From contig OX463781.1 of NCBI GenBank assembly GCA_949825025.1, positions 37,969,950 through 38,033,949 on the forward strand: a stretch of DNA of 64,000 nucleotides. The letters run 5' to 3'. Both the position numbers and the translations under genes were made by a program. The DNA comes from Siphlonurus alternatus. Lineage: Eukaryota; Arthropoda; Insecta; Ephemeroptera; Siphlonuridae. The notes under the pieces are model-generated. The model was not told where the DNA came from and did not search any database. It saw only the letters and a list, made by a program, of their open reading frames with translations. Below, one piece after another: positions 22,401-36,500 of this stretch (its first letter is position 1; every line of letters begins with the position of its first letter).

Positions 22401-25400
22401 CCGTGAACATGTGGGGGGGTATTGGTATTTTCAAAGTTTCGTTCCTTATAAGTTTCATGCGGTTGCAAGGAGAGTTATGTTATATTTTTTTATTAATTCG
22501 TCATGGCAAAACAAATCGATTCCACTTCTAACACTTTGATTTCGATTCATAACTTCGACTTTTTAAAATTCCAAAAAAGGGGTTTTGTTAACATAACCAA
22601 AATTGCCATCCCATTATCTCAGTTTAAGTTTAAGGGATAGAGTTGAAAGTAGTATTGTCAAAGTCTGCTTGACGAGGAGATGCCTTAGCCCTACTAAAGA
22701 TTGAAATTCGGAGCACTTTTATTTGTAGCTATATTTCAGAATATTACGTATTCCTTGGATTCTGCTGCATTAAATTAGGTGAAAATGGGTTGAAAGGCCT
22801 TGTTTCAATAAGGAGCAACTTCTTGATGCGCAAAAAGTCACATTCGCTACCTTAAAAAAAGTGGAAAAGTGACCCTCCGTGAACATGTGGGGGGTATTGG
22901 GATTTTCAAAGTTTCGTTCCTTATAAATTTCATGCGGTTGCAAGGAGAGTTATGTTATATTTTTTTATTAATTCGTCATGGCAAAACAAATCGATTCCAC
23001 TTCTAACACTTTGATTTCGATTCATAACTTCGACTTTTTAAAATTCCAAAAAAGGGGTTTTTCTAACGTAACCAAAATTGCCATCCCATTATCTCAGTTT
23101 AAGTTTAAGGGAGAGAGTTGAAAGTAGTATTGTCAAAGTCTGCTTGACGAGGAGATGCCCTAGCCCTACTAAAAATTGAAATTCGGAGCACTTTTATTTG
23201 TAGCTATATTTCAGAATATTACGTATTCCTTGGATTCTGCTGCATTAAATTAGGTGAAATGGGTTGAAAGGCCTTATTTCAATAAGGAGCAACTTCTTGA
23301 TGCGCAAAAAGTCACATTCGCTACCTTAAAAAAAGTGGAAAAGTGACCCTCCGTGAACATGTGGGGGGGTATTGGTATTTTCAAAGTTTCGTTCCTTATA
23401 AGTTTCATGCGGTTGCAAGGAGAGTTATGTTATATTTTTTTATTAATTCGTCATGGCAAAACAAATCGATTCCACTTCTAACACTTTGATTTCGATTCAT
23501 AACTTCGACTTTTTAAAATTCCAAAAAAGGGGTTTTTCTAACATAACCAAAATTGCCATCCCATTATCTCAGTTTAAGTTTAAGGGAGAGAGTTGAAAGT
23601 AGTATTGTCAAAGTCTGCTTGACGAGGAGATGCCTTAGCCCTACTAAAAATTGAAATTCGGAGCACTTTTATTTGTAGCTATATTTCAGAATATTACGTA
23701 TTCCTTGGATTCTGCTGCATTAAATTAGGTGAAAATGGGTTGAAAGGCCTTGTTTCAATAAGGAGCAACTTCTTGATGCGCAAAAAGTCACATTCGCTAC
23801 CTTAAAAAAAGTGAAAAGTGACCCTCCGTGAACATGTGGGGGGGTATTGGGATTTTCAAAGTTTCGTTCCTTATAAGTTTCATTCGGTTGCAAGGAGAGT
23901 TATGTTATATTTTTTTATTAATATGTCATGGCAAAACAAATCGATTCCACTTCTAACACTTTGATTTCGATTCATAACTTCGACTTTTTAAAATTCCAAA
24001 AAAGGGGTTTTTCTAACATAACCAAAATTGCCATCCCATTATCTCAGTTTAAGTTTAAGGGAGAAAGTTGAAAGTAGTATTGTCAAAGTCTGCTTGACGA
24101 GGAGATGCCTTAGTCCTACTAAAAATTGAAATTCGGAGCACTTTTATTTGTAGCTATATTTCAGAATATTACGTTTTCCTTGGATTCTGCTGCATTTAAT
24201 TAGGTGAAAATGGGTTGAAAGGCATTGTTTCAATAAGGAGCAAATTCTTGATGCGCAAAAAGTCACATTCGCTACCTTAAAAAAATTGGAAAAGTGACCC
24301 TCTGTGAACATGTGGGGGGGTATTGGTATTTTCAAAGTTTCGTTCCTTATAAGTTTCATGCGGTTGCAAGGAGAGTTATGTTATATTTTTTTATTAATTC
24401 ATCATGGCAAAACAAATCGATTCCACTTCTAACACTTTGATTTACGATTCATAACTTCGACTTTTTAAAATTCCAAAAAAGGGGTTTTTCTAACGTAACC
24501 AAAATTGCCAGCCCATTATCTCAGTTTAAGTTTAAGGGAGAGAGTTGAAAGTAGTATTGTCAAAGTCTGCTTGACAAGGAGATGCCCTAGCCCTACTAAA
24601 AATTGAAATTCGGAGCACTTTTATTTGTAGCTATATTTCAGAATATTACGTATTCCTTGGATTCTGCTGCATTAAATTAGGTGAAAATGGGTTGAAAGGC
24701 CTTGTTTCAATAAGGAGCAACTTCTTGATGCGCAAAAAGTCACATTCGCTACCTTAAAAAAAGTGGAAAAGTGACCCTCCGTGAACATGTGGGGGGGTAT
24801 TGGTATTTTCAAAGTTTCGTTCCTTATAAGTTTCATGCGGTTGCAAGGAGAGTTATGTTATATTTTTTTATTAATTCGTCATGGCAAAACAAATCGATTC
24901 CACTTCTAACACTTTGATTTCGATTCATAACTTCGACTTTTTAAAATTCCAAAAAAGGGGTTTTGTTAACATAACCAAAATTGCCATCCCATTATCTCAA
25001 TTTAAGTTTAAGGGATAGAGTTGAAAGTAGTATTGTCAAAGTCTGCTTGACGAGGAGATGCCTTAGCCCTACTAAAAATTGAAATTCGGAGCACTTTTAT
25101 TTGTAGCTATATTTCAGAATATTACGTATTCCTTGGATTCTGCTGCATTAAATTAGGTGAAAATGGGTTGAAAGGCATTGTTTCAATAAGGAGCAACTTC
25201 TTGATGCGCAAAAAGTCACATTCGCTACCTTAAAAAAAGTGGAAAAGTGACCCTCCGTGAACATGTGGGGGGGTATTGGTATTTTCAAAGTTTCGTTCCT
25301 TATAAGTTTCATGCGGTTGCAAGGAGAGTTATGTTATATTTTTTTATTAATTCGTCATGGCAAAACAAATCGATTCCACTTCTAACACTTTGATTTCGGT

Positions 25401-27840
25401 TCATAACTTCGACTTTTTAAAATTCCAAAAAAGGGGTTTTGTTAACATAACCAAAATTTCCATCCCATTATCTCAGTTTATGTTTAAGGGATAGAGTTGA
25501 AAGTAGTATTGTCAAAGTCTGCTTGACGAGGAGATGCCTTAGCCCTACTAAAAATTGAAATTCGGAGCACTTTTATTTGTAGCTATATTTCAGAATATTA
25601 CGTATTCCTTGGATTCTGCTGCATTAAATTAGGTGAAAATTTGTTGAAAGGCCTTGTTTCAATAAGGAGCAACTTCTTGATGCGCAAAAAGTCACATTCG
25701 CTACCTTAAAAAAAGTGGAAAAGTGACCCTCCGTGAACATGTGGGGGGGTATTGGGATTTTCAAAGTTTCGTTCCTTATAAGTTTCATGCGGTTGCAAGG
25801 CGAGTTATGTTATATTTTTTTATTAATTCGTCATGGCAAAACAAATCGATTCCACTTCTAACACTTTGATTTCGATTCATAACTTCGACTTTTTAAAATT
25901 CCAAAAAAATGGGTTTTTCTAACGTAACCAAAATTGCCATCCCATTATCTCAGTTTAAGTTTAAGGGAGAGAGTTGAAAGTAGTATTGTCAAAGTCTGCT
26001 TGACGAGGAGATGCCCTAGCCCTACTAAAAATTGAAATTCGGAGCACTTTTATTTGTAGCTATATTTCAGAATATTACGTATTCCTTGGATTCTGCTGCA
26101 TTTAATTAGGTGAAAATGGGTTGAAAAACATTGTTTCAATAAGGAGCAAATTCTTGCTGCGCAAAAAGTCACATTCGCTACCTTAAAAAAAGTGGAAAAG
26201 TGACGCTCCGTGAACATGTAGGGGGGTATTGGTATTTTCAAAGTTTCGTTCCTTATAACTTTCTTGCAGTTGCAAGGAGAGTGATGTTATATTTTTTATT
26301 AATTTGTCATGGCAAAACAAATCGATTCCACTTCTAACACTTTGATTTACGATTCATAACGTCGACTTTTTAAAATTCCAAAAAAGGGGTTTTTCTAACG
26401 TAACCAAAATTGCCATCCCATTATCTCAGTTTAAGTTTAAGGGAGAGAGTTGAAAGTAGTATTGTCAAAGTCTGCTTGATGAGGAGATGCCCTAGCCCTA
26501 CTAAAAATTGAAATTCGGAGCACTTTTATTTGTAGCTATATTTCAGAATATTACGTATTCCTTGGATTCTGCTGCATTAAATTAGATGAAAATGAGTTGA
26601 AAGGCCTTGTTTCAATAAGGAGCAACTTCTTGATGCGCAAAAAGTCACATTCGCTACCTTAAAAAAAGTGGAAAAGTGACCCTCCGTGAACATGTGGGGG
26701 GGTATTGGTATTTTCAAAGTTTCGTTCCTTATAAGTTTCATGCGGTTGCAAGGAGAGTTATGTTATATTTTTTTATTAATTCGTCATGGCAAAACAAATC
26801 GATTCCACTTCTAACACTTTGATTTCGATTCATAACTTCGACTTTTTAAAATTCCAAAAAAGGGGTTTTGTTAACATAACCAAAATTGCCATCCCATTAT
26901 CTCAGTTTAAGTTTAAGGGATAGAGTTGAAAGTAGTATTGTCAAAGTCTGCTTGACGAGGAGATGCCTTAGCCCTACTAAAAATTGAAATTCGGAGCACT
27001 TTTATTTGTAGCTATATTTCAGAATATTACGTATTCCTTGGATTCTGCTGCATTAAATTAGGTGAAAATGGGTTGAAAGGCCTTGTTTCAATAAGGAGCA
27101 ACTTCTTGATGCGCAAAAAGTCACATTCGCTACCTTAAAAAAAGTGGAAAAGTGACCCTCCGTGAACATGTGGGGGGGTATTGGGATTTTCAAAGTTTCG
27201 TTCCTTATAAGTTTCATGCGGTTGCAAGGAGAGTTATGTTATATTTTTTTATTAATTCGTCATGGCAAAACAAATCGACTCCACTTCTAACACTTTGATT
27301 TCGATTCATAACTTCGACTTTTTAAAATTCCAAAAAAGGGGTTTTTCTAACGTAACCAAAATTGCCATCCCATTATCTCAGTTTAAGTTTAAGGGAGAGA
27401 GTTGAAAGTAGTATTGTCAAAGTCTGCTTGACGAGGAGATGCCCTAGCCCTACTAAAAATTGAAATTCGGAGCACTTTTATTTGTAGCTATATTTCAGAA
27501 TATTACGTATTCCTTGGATTCTGCTGCATTAAATTAGGTGAAATGGGTTGAAAGGCCTTATTTCAATAAGGAGCAACTTCTTGATGCGCAAAAAGTCACA
27601 TTCGCTACCTTAAAAAAAGTGGAAAAGTGACCCTCCGTGAACATGTGGGGGGGTATTGGTATTTTCAAAGTTTCGTTCCTTATAAGTTTCATGCGGTTGC
27701 AAGGAGAGTTATGTTATATTTTTTTATTAATTCGTCATGGCAAAACAAATCGATTCCACTTCTAACACTTTGATTTCGATTCATAACTTCGACTTTTTAA
27801 AATTCCAAAAAAGGGGTTTTTCTAACATAACCAAAATTGC
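16432..27840. repeat. Direct duplication of a satellite segment, 8,565 bp apart
   Basis: Rare monomer variants recur in order at a distance of about 8,565 bp (18 monomers). Examples are TTTCGGTTCATAAC at about 16,829 and 25,394, AAAATTTCCATCCC at about 16,889 and 25,454, CAAGGCGAG at about 17,231 and 25,796, AAAAAAATGGG at about 17,337 and 25,904, and CATAACGTCGAC at about 17,791 and 26,356. The extent is approximate; the two copies then diverge in composition. Confidence 0.7.
18340..22145. repeat. Four-monomer higher-order repeat, two units of about 1,904 bp
   Basis: Four consecutive monomer types repeat as a block. The type with GCCTTGTTTTAATAAGG occurs at about 18,517 and 20,421. The type missing one A (GGTGAAATGGG, GCCTTATTTC) occurs near 18,973 and 20,877. 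GGTGTTTTTC occurs at about 19,725 and 21,629, and GCAAAAAATCACATTC follows in both units. The order is identical in both. Confidence 0.75.
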
Positions 27841-29759
27841 CATCCCATTATCTCAGTTTAAGTTTAAGGGAGAGAGTTGAAAGTAGTATTGTCAAAGTCT
27901 GCTTGACGAGGAGATGCCTTAGCCCTACTAAAAATTGAAATTCGGAGCACTTTTATTTGTAGCTATATTTCAGAATATTACGTATTCCTTGGATTCTGCT
28001 GCATTAAATTAGGTGAAAATGGGTTGAAAGGCCTTGTTTCAATAAGGAGCAACTTCTTGATGCGCAAAAAGTCACATTCGCTACCTTAAAAAAAGTGGAA
28101 AGTGACCCTCCGTGAACATGTGGGGGGGTATTGGGATTTTCAAAGTTTCGTTCCTTATAAGTTTCATTCGGTTGCAAGGAGAGTTATGTTATATTTTTTT
28201 ATTAATATGTCATTGCAAAACAAATCGATTCCACTTCTAACACTTTGATTTCGATTCATAACTTCGACTTTTTAAAATTCCAAAAAAGGGGTTTTTCTAA
28301 CGTAACCAAAATTGCCATCCCATTATCTCAGTTTAAGTTTAAGGGAGAGAGTTGAAAGTAGTATTGTCAAAGTCTGCTTGACGAGGAGATGCCCTAGCCC
28401 TACTAAAAATTGAAATTCGGAGCACTTTTATTTGTAGCTATATTTCAGAATATTACGTATTCCTTGGATTCTGCTGCATTTAATTAGGTGAAAATGGGTT
28501 GAAAGGCATTGTTTCAATAAGGAGCAAATTCTTGATGCGCAAAAAGTCACATTCGCTACCTTAAAAAAAGTGGAAAAGTGACGCTCCGTGAACATGTAGG
28601 GAGGTATTGATATTTTCAAAGTTTCATTCCTTATAACTTTCTTGCGGTTGCAAGGAGAGTTATGTCATATTTTTTATTAATTTGTCATGGCAAAACAAAT
28701 CGATTCCACTTCTAACACTTTGATTTACGATTCATAACTTCGACTTTTTAAAATTCCAAAAAAGGGGTTTTTCTAACGTAACCAAAATTGCCATCCCATT
28801 ATCTCAGTTTAAGTTTAAGGGAGAGAGTTGAAAGTAGTATTGTCAAAGTCTGCTTGACGAGGAGATGCCTTAGTCCTACTAAAAATTGAAATTCGGAGCA
28901 CTTTTATTTGTAGCTATATTTCAGAATATTACGTTTTCCTTGGATTCTGCTGCATTTAATTAGGTGAAAATGGGTTGAAAGGCATTGTTTCAATAAGGAG
29001 CAAATTCTTGATGCGCAAAAAGTCACATTCGCTACCTTAAAAAAATTGGAAAAGTGACCCTCTGTGAACATGTGGGGGGGTATTGGTATTTTCAAAGTTT
29101 CGTTCCTTATAAGTTTCATGCGGTTGCAAGGAGAGTTATGTTATATTTTTTTATTAATTCATCATGGCAAAACAAATCGATTCCACTTCTAACACTTTGA
29201 TTTACGATTCATAACTTCGACTTTTTAAAATTCCAAAAAAGGGGTTTTTCTAACATAACCAAAATTGCCATCCCATTATCTCAGTTTAAGTTTAAGGGAG
29301 AGAGTTGAAAGTAGTATTGTCAAAGTCTGCTTGACGAGGAGATGCCCTAGCCCTACTAAAAATTGAAATTCGGAGCACTTTTATTTGTAGCTATATTTCA
29401 GAATATTACGTATTCCTTGGATTCTGCTGCATTTAATTAGGTGAAAATGGGTTGAAAGGCATTGTTTCAATAAGGAGCAAATTCTTGCTGCGCAAAAAGT
29501 CACATTCGCTACCTTAAAAAAAGTGGAAAAGTGACGCTCCGTGAACATGTAGGGGGGTATTGGTATTTTCAAAGTTTCGTTCCTTATAACTTTCTTGCGG
29601 TTGCAAGGAGAGTGATGTTATATTTTTTATTAATTTGTCATGGCAAAACAAATCGATTCCACTTCTAACACTTTGATTTACGATTCATAACTTCGACTTT
29701 TTAAAATTCCAAAAAAGGGGTTTTTCTAACATAACCAAAATTGCCATCCCATTATCTCA

Positions 29760-32700
29760 GTTTATGTTTAAGGGAGAGAGTTGAAAGTAGTATTGTCAAA
29801 GTCTGCTTGACGAGGAGATGCCCTAGCCCTACTAAAAATTGAAATTCGGAGCACTTTTATTTGTAGCTATATTTCAGAATATTACGTATTCCTTGGATTC
29901 TGCTGCATTAAATTAGGTGAAAATGGGTTGAAAGGCCTTGTTTAAATAAGGAGCAACTTCTTGATGCGCAAAAAGTCACATTCGCTAACTTAAAAAAAGT
30001 GGAAAAGTGACCCTCCGTGAACATGTGGGGGGGTATTGGTATTTTCAAAGTTTCGTTCCTTATAAGTTTCATGCGGTTGCAAGGAGAGTTATGTTATATT
30101 TTTTTATTAATTCGTCATGGCAAAACAAATCGATTCCACTTCTAACACTTTGATTTCGATTCATAACTTCGACTTTTTAAAATTCCAAAAAAGGGGTTTT
30201 TCTAACAAAACCAAAATTGCCATCCCATTATCTCAGTTTAAGTTTAAGGGAGAGAGTTGAAAGTAGTATTGTCAAAGTCTGCTTGACGAGGAGATGCCTT
30301 AGTCCTACTAAAAATTGAAATTCGGAGCACTTTTATTTGTAGCTATATTTCAGAATATTACGTTTTCCTTGGATTCTGCTGCATTTAATTAGGTGAAAAT
30401 GGGTTGAAAGGCATTGTTTCAATAAGGAGCAAATTCTTGATGCGCAAAAAGTCACATTCGCTACCTTAAAAAAATTGGAAAAGTGACCCTCTGTGAACAT
30501 GTGGGGGGGTATTGGTATTTTCAAAGTTTCGTTCCTTATAAGTTTCATGCGGTTGCAAGGAGAGTTATGTTATATTTTTTTATTAATTCATCATGGCAAA
30601 ACAAATCGATTCCACTTCTAACACTTTGATTTACGATTCATAACTTCGACTTTTTAAAATTCCAAAAAAGGGGTTTTTCTAACGTAACCAAAATTGCCAG
30701 CCCATTATCTCAGTTTAAGTTTAAGGGAGAGAGTTGAAAGTAGTATTGTCAAAGTCTGCTTGACGAGGAGATGCCCTAGCCCTACTAAAAATTGAAATTC
30801 GGAGCACTTTTATTTGTAGCTATATTTCAGAATATTACGTATTCCTTGGAATCTGCTGCATTAAATTAGGTGAAAATGGGTTGAAAGGCCTTGTTTCAAT
30901 AAGGAGCAACTTCTTGATGCGCAAAAAGTCACATTCGCTACCTTAAAAAAAGTGGAAAAGTGACCCTCCGTGAACATGTGGGGGGGTATTGGTATTTTCA
31001 AAGTTTCGTTCCTTATAAGTTTCATGCGGTTGCAAGGAGAGTTATGTTATATTTTTTTATTAATTCGTCATGGCAAAACAAATCGATTCCACTTCTAACA
31101 CTTTGATTTCGATTCATAACTTCGACTTTTTAAAATTCCAAAAAAGGGGTTTTTCTAACGTAACCAAAATTGCCATCCCATTTTCTCAGTTTAAGTTTAA
31201 GGGAGAGAGTTGAAAGTAGTATTGTCAAAGTCTGCTTGACGAGGAGATGCCCTAGCCCTACTAAAAATTGAAATTCGGAGCACTTTTATTTGTAGCTATA
31301 TTTCAGAATATTACGTATTCCTTGGATTCTGCTGCATTTAATTAGGTGAAAATGGGTTGAAAGGCATTGTTTCAATAAGGAGCAAATTCTTGCTGCGCAA
31401 AAAGTCACATTCGCTACCTTAAAAAAAGTGGAAAAGTGACGCTCCGTGAACATGTAGGGGGGTATTGGTATTTTCAAAGTTTCGTTCCTTATAACTTTCT
31501 TGCGGTTGCAAGGAGAGTGATGTTATATTTTTTATTAATTTGTCATGGCAAAACAAATCGATTCCACTTCTAACACTTTGATTTACGATTCATAACTTCG
31601 ACTTTTTAAAATTCCAAAAAAGGGGTTTTTCTAACATAACCAAAATTGCCATCCCATTATCTCAGTTTATGTTTAAGGGAGAGAGTTGAAAGTAGTATTG
31701 TCAAAGTCTGCTTGACGAGGAGATGCCCTAGCCCTACTAAAAATTGAAATTCGGAGCACTTTTATTTGTAGCTATATTTCAGAATATTACGTATTCCTTG
31801 GATTCTGCTGCATTAAATTAGGTGAAAATGGGTTGAAAGGCCTTGTTTAAATAAGGAGCAACTTCTTGATGCGCAAAAAGTCACATTCGCTAACTTAAAA
31901 AAAGTGGAAAAGTGACCCTCCGTGAACATGTGGGGGGGTATTGGTATTTTCAAAGTTTCGTTCCTTATAAGTTTCATGCGGTTGCAAGGAGAGTTATGTT
32001 ATATTTTTTTATTAATTCGTCATGGCAAAACAAATCGATTCCACTTCTAACACTTTGATTTCGATTCATAACTTCGACTTTTTAAAATTCCAAAAAAGGG
32101 GTTTTTCTAACAAAACCAAAATTGCCATCCCATTATCTCAGTTTAAGTTTAAGGGAGAGAGTTGAAAGTAGTATTGTCAAAGTCTGCTTGATTAGGAGAT
32201 GCCCTAGCCCTACTAAAAATTGAAATTCGGAGAACTTTTATTTGTAGCTATATTTCAGAATATTACGTATTCCTTGGATTCTGCTGCATTTAATTAGGCG
32301 AAAATGGGTTGAAAGGCCTTGTTTCAATAAGGAGCAACTTCTTGATGCGCAAAAAGTCACATTCGCTACCTTAAAAAAATTGGAAAAGTGACCCTCCGTG
32401 AACATGTGGGGGGGTATTGGTATTTTCAAAGTTTCGTTCCTTATAAGTTTCATGCGGTTGCAAGGAGAGTTAAGTTATATTTTTTTATTAATTCATCATG
32501 GCAAAACAAATCGATTCCACTTCTAACACTTTGATTTCGATTCATAACTTCGACTTTTTAAAATTCCAAAAAAGGGGTTTTTCTAACGTAACCAAAATTG
32601 CCATCCCATTTTCTCAGTTTAAGTTTAAGGGAGAGAGTTGAAAGTAGTATTGTCAAAGTCTGCTTGACGAGGAGATGCCCTAGCCCTACTAAAAATTGAA

Positions 32701-33545
32701 ATTCGGAGCACTTTTATTTGTAGCTATATTTCAGAATATTACGTATTCCTTGGATTCTGCTGCATTTAATTAGGTGAAAATGGGTTGAAAGGCATTGTTT
32801 CAATAAGGAGCAAATTCTTGCTGCGCAAAAAGTCACATTCGCTACCTTAAAAAAAGTGGAAAAGTGACGCTCCGTGAACATGTAGGGGGGTATTGGTATT
32901 TTCAAAGTTTCGTTCCTTATAACTTTCTTGCGGTTGCAAGGAGAGTGATGTTATATTTTTTATTAATTTGTCATGGCAAAACAAATCGATTCCACTTCTA
33001 ACACTTTGATTTACGATTCATAACTTCGACTTTTTAAAATTCCAAAAAAGGGGTTTTTCTAACATAACCAAAATTGCCATCCCATTATCTCAGTTTAAGT
33101 TTAAGGGAGAGAGTTGAAAGTAGTATTGTCAAAGTCTGCTTGATGAGGAGATGCCCTAGCCCTACTAAAAATTGAAATTCGGAGCACTTTTATTTGTAGC
33201 TATATTTCAGAATATTACGTATTCCTTGGATTCTGCTGCATTAAATTAGGTGAAAATGGGTTGAAAGGCCTTGTTTAAATAAGGAGCAACTTCTTGATGC
33301 GCAAAAAGTCACATTCGCTAACTTAAAAAAAGTGGAAAAGTGACCCTCCGTGAACATGTGGGGGGGTATTGGTATTTTCAAAGTTTCGTTCCTTATAAGT
33401 TTCATGCGGTTGCAAGGAGAGTTATGTTATATTTTTTTATTAATTCGTCATGGCAAAACAAATCGATTCCACTTCTAACACTTTGATTTCGATTCATAAC
33501 TTCGACTTTTTAAAATTCCAAAAAAGGGGTTTTTCTAACAAAACC
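29760..33545. repeat. Local multi-monomer duplications (4-mer then 3-mer spacing)
   Basis: The variants TTGTTTAAATAAGG, CGCTAACTTAAA and CTAACAAAACC travel together and occur near 29,940, 31,844 and 33,270, spaced about 1,905 and 1,428 bp, that is four and then three monomers. This shows that the exchange register changed between successive duplications. Confidence 0.7.
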
Positions 33546-36500
33546 AAAATTGCCATCCCATTATCTCAGTTTAAGTTTAAGGGAGAGAGTTGAAAGTAGT
33601 ATTGTCAAAGTCTGCTTGATTAGGAGATGCCCTAGCCCTACTAAAAATTGAAATTCGGAGAACTTTTATTTGTAGCTATATTTCAGAATATTACGTATTC
33701 CTTGGATTCTGCTGCATTTAATTAGGCGAAAATGGGTTGAAAGGCATTGTTTCAATAAATAGCAAATTCTTGATGCGCAAAAAGTCACATTCGCTACCTT
33801 AAAAAAAGTGGAAAAGTGACCCTCCGTGAACATGTAGGGGGGTATTGGTATTTTCAAAGTTTCGTTCCTTATAACTTTCTTGCGGTTGCAAGGAGAGTGA
33901 TGTTATATTTTTTATTAATTTGTCATGGCAAAACAAATCGATTCCACTTCTAACACTTTGATTTACGATTCATAACGTCGACTTTTTAAAATTCCAAAAA
34001 AGGGGTTTTTCTAACGTAACCAAAATTGCCATCCCATTATCTCAGTTTAAGTTTAAGGGAGAGAGTTGAAAGTAGTATTATCAAAGTCTGCTTGACGAGG
34101 AGATGCCTTAGCCCTACTAAAAATTGAAATTCGGAGCACTTTTATTTGTAGCTATATTTCAGAATATTACGTATTCCTTGGATTCTGCTGCATTAAATTA
34201 GGTGAAAATGGGTTGAAAGGCCTTGTTTCAATAAGGAGCAACTTCTTGATGCGCAAAAAGTCACATTCGCTACCTTAAAAAAAGTGGAAAAGTGACCCTC
34301 CGTGAACATGTGGGGGGGTATTGGTATTTTCAAAGTTTCGTTCCTTATAAGTTTCATGCGGTTGAAAGGAGAGTTATGTCATATTTTTTTATTAATTCGT
34401 CATGGCAAAACAAATCGATTCCACTTCTAACACTTTGATTTCGATTCATAACTTCGACTTTTTAAAATTCCAAAAAAGGGTTTTTTCTAACATAACCAAA
34501 ATTGCCATCCCATTATCTCAGTTTAAGTTTAAGGGAGAGAGTTGAAAGTAGTATTTTCAAAGTCTGCTTGACGAGGAGATGCCCTAGCCCAACTAAAAAT
34601 AGAAATTCAGAGCACTTTTATTTGTAGCTACATTTCAGATTATTACGTATTCCTTGGATTCTGCTGCATTTAATTAGGTGAAAATGGGTTGAAAGGCATT
34701 GTTTCAATAAGGAGCAAATTCTTGATGCGCAAAAAGTCACATTCGCTACCTTAAAAAAAGTGGAAAAGTGACCCTCCGTGAACATGTAGGGGGGTATTGG
34801 TATTTTCAAAGTTTCGTTCCTTATAACTTTCTTGCGGTTGCAAGGAGAGTGATGTTATATTTTTTATTAATTTGTCATGGCAAAACAAATCGATTCCACT
34901 TCTAACACTTTGATTTCGATTCATAACTTCGACTTTTTAAAATTCCAAAAAAGGGGTTTTTCTAACATAACCAAAATTGCCATCCCATTATCTCAGTTTA
35001 AGTTTAAGGGAGAAAGTTGAAAGTAGTATTGTCAAAGTCTGCTTGACGAGGAGATGCCTTAGTCCTACTAAAAATTGAAATTCGGAGCACTTTTATTTGT
35101 AGCTATATTTCAGAATATTACGTTTTCCTTGGATTCTGCTGCATTTAATTAGGTGAAAATGGGTTGAAAGGCCTTGTTTCAATAAGGAGCAACTTTATGA
35201 TGCGCAAAAAGTCACATTCGCTATATTAAAAAAAGAGGAAAAGTGACCCACCGTGAACATGTGGGGGGGTATTTGTATTTTCAAAGTTTCGTTCCTTACA
35301 ACTTTCTTGCGGTTGCAAGGAGAGTGATGTTATATTTTTTTATTAATTTGTCATGGCAAAACAAATCGATTCCACTTCTAACACTTTGATTTCGATTCAT
35401 AACTTCGACTTTTTAAAATTCCAAAAAAGGGGTTTTTATAACGTAACCAAAATTGCCATCCCATTATCTCAGTTTAAGTTTAAGGGAGAGAGTTGAAAGT
35501 AGTATTGTCAAAGTCTGCTTGACGAGGAGATGCCCTAGCCCTACTAAAAATTGAAATTCGGAGCACTTTTATTTGTAGCTATATTTCAGAATATTACGTA
35601 TTCCTTGGATTCTGCTTCATTTAATTAGGTGAAAATGGGTTGAAAGGCATTGTTTCAATAAGGAGCTACTTCTTGATGCGCAAAAAGTCACATTCGCTAC
35701 CTTAAAAAAAGTGGAAAAGTGACCCTCCGTGAACATGTGGGGGGGTATTGGTATTTTCAAAGTTTCGTTCCTTATAAGTTTCATGCGGTTGCAAGGAGAG
35801 TTATGTTATATTTTTTTATTAATTCGTCATGGCAAAACAAATCGATTACACTTCTAACACTTTGATTTCGATTCATAACTTCGACTTTTTAAAATTCCAA
35901 AAAAGGGGTTTTTCTATCATAACCAAAATTGCCATCCCATTATCTCAGTTTAAGTTTAAGGGAGAGAGTTGAAAGTAGTATTGTCAAAGTCTGCTTGACG
36001 AGGACATGCCTTAGCCCTACTAAAAATTGAAATTCGGAGCACTTTTATTTGTAGCTATATTTCAGAATATTACGTATTTCGTGGATTCTGCTGCATTAAA
36101 TTAGGTGAAAATGGGTTGAAAGGCCTTGTTTCAATAAGGAGCAACTTCTTGATGCGCAAAAAGTCACATTCGCTACCTTAAAAAAAGTGGAAAAGTGACC
36201 CTCCGTGAACATGTGGGGGGGTATTGGTATTTTCAAAGTTTCGTTCCTTATAAGTTTCATGCGGTTGCAAGGAGAGTTATGTTATATTTTTTTATTAATT
36301 CGTCATGGCAAAACAAATCGATTTCACTTCTAACACTTTGATTTCGATTCATATCTTCGACTTTTTAAAATTCCAAAAAAGGGGGTTTTCTAACATAACC
36401 AAAATTGCCATCCCATTATCTCAGTTTAAGTTTAAGGGAGAGAGTTGAAAGTAGTATTATCAAAGTCTGCTTGACGAGGAGATGCCCTAGCCCTACTAAA

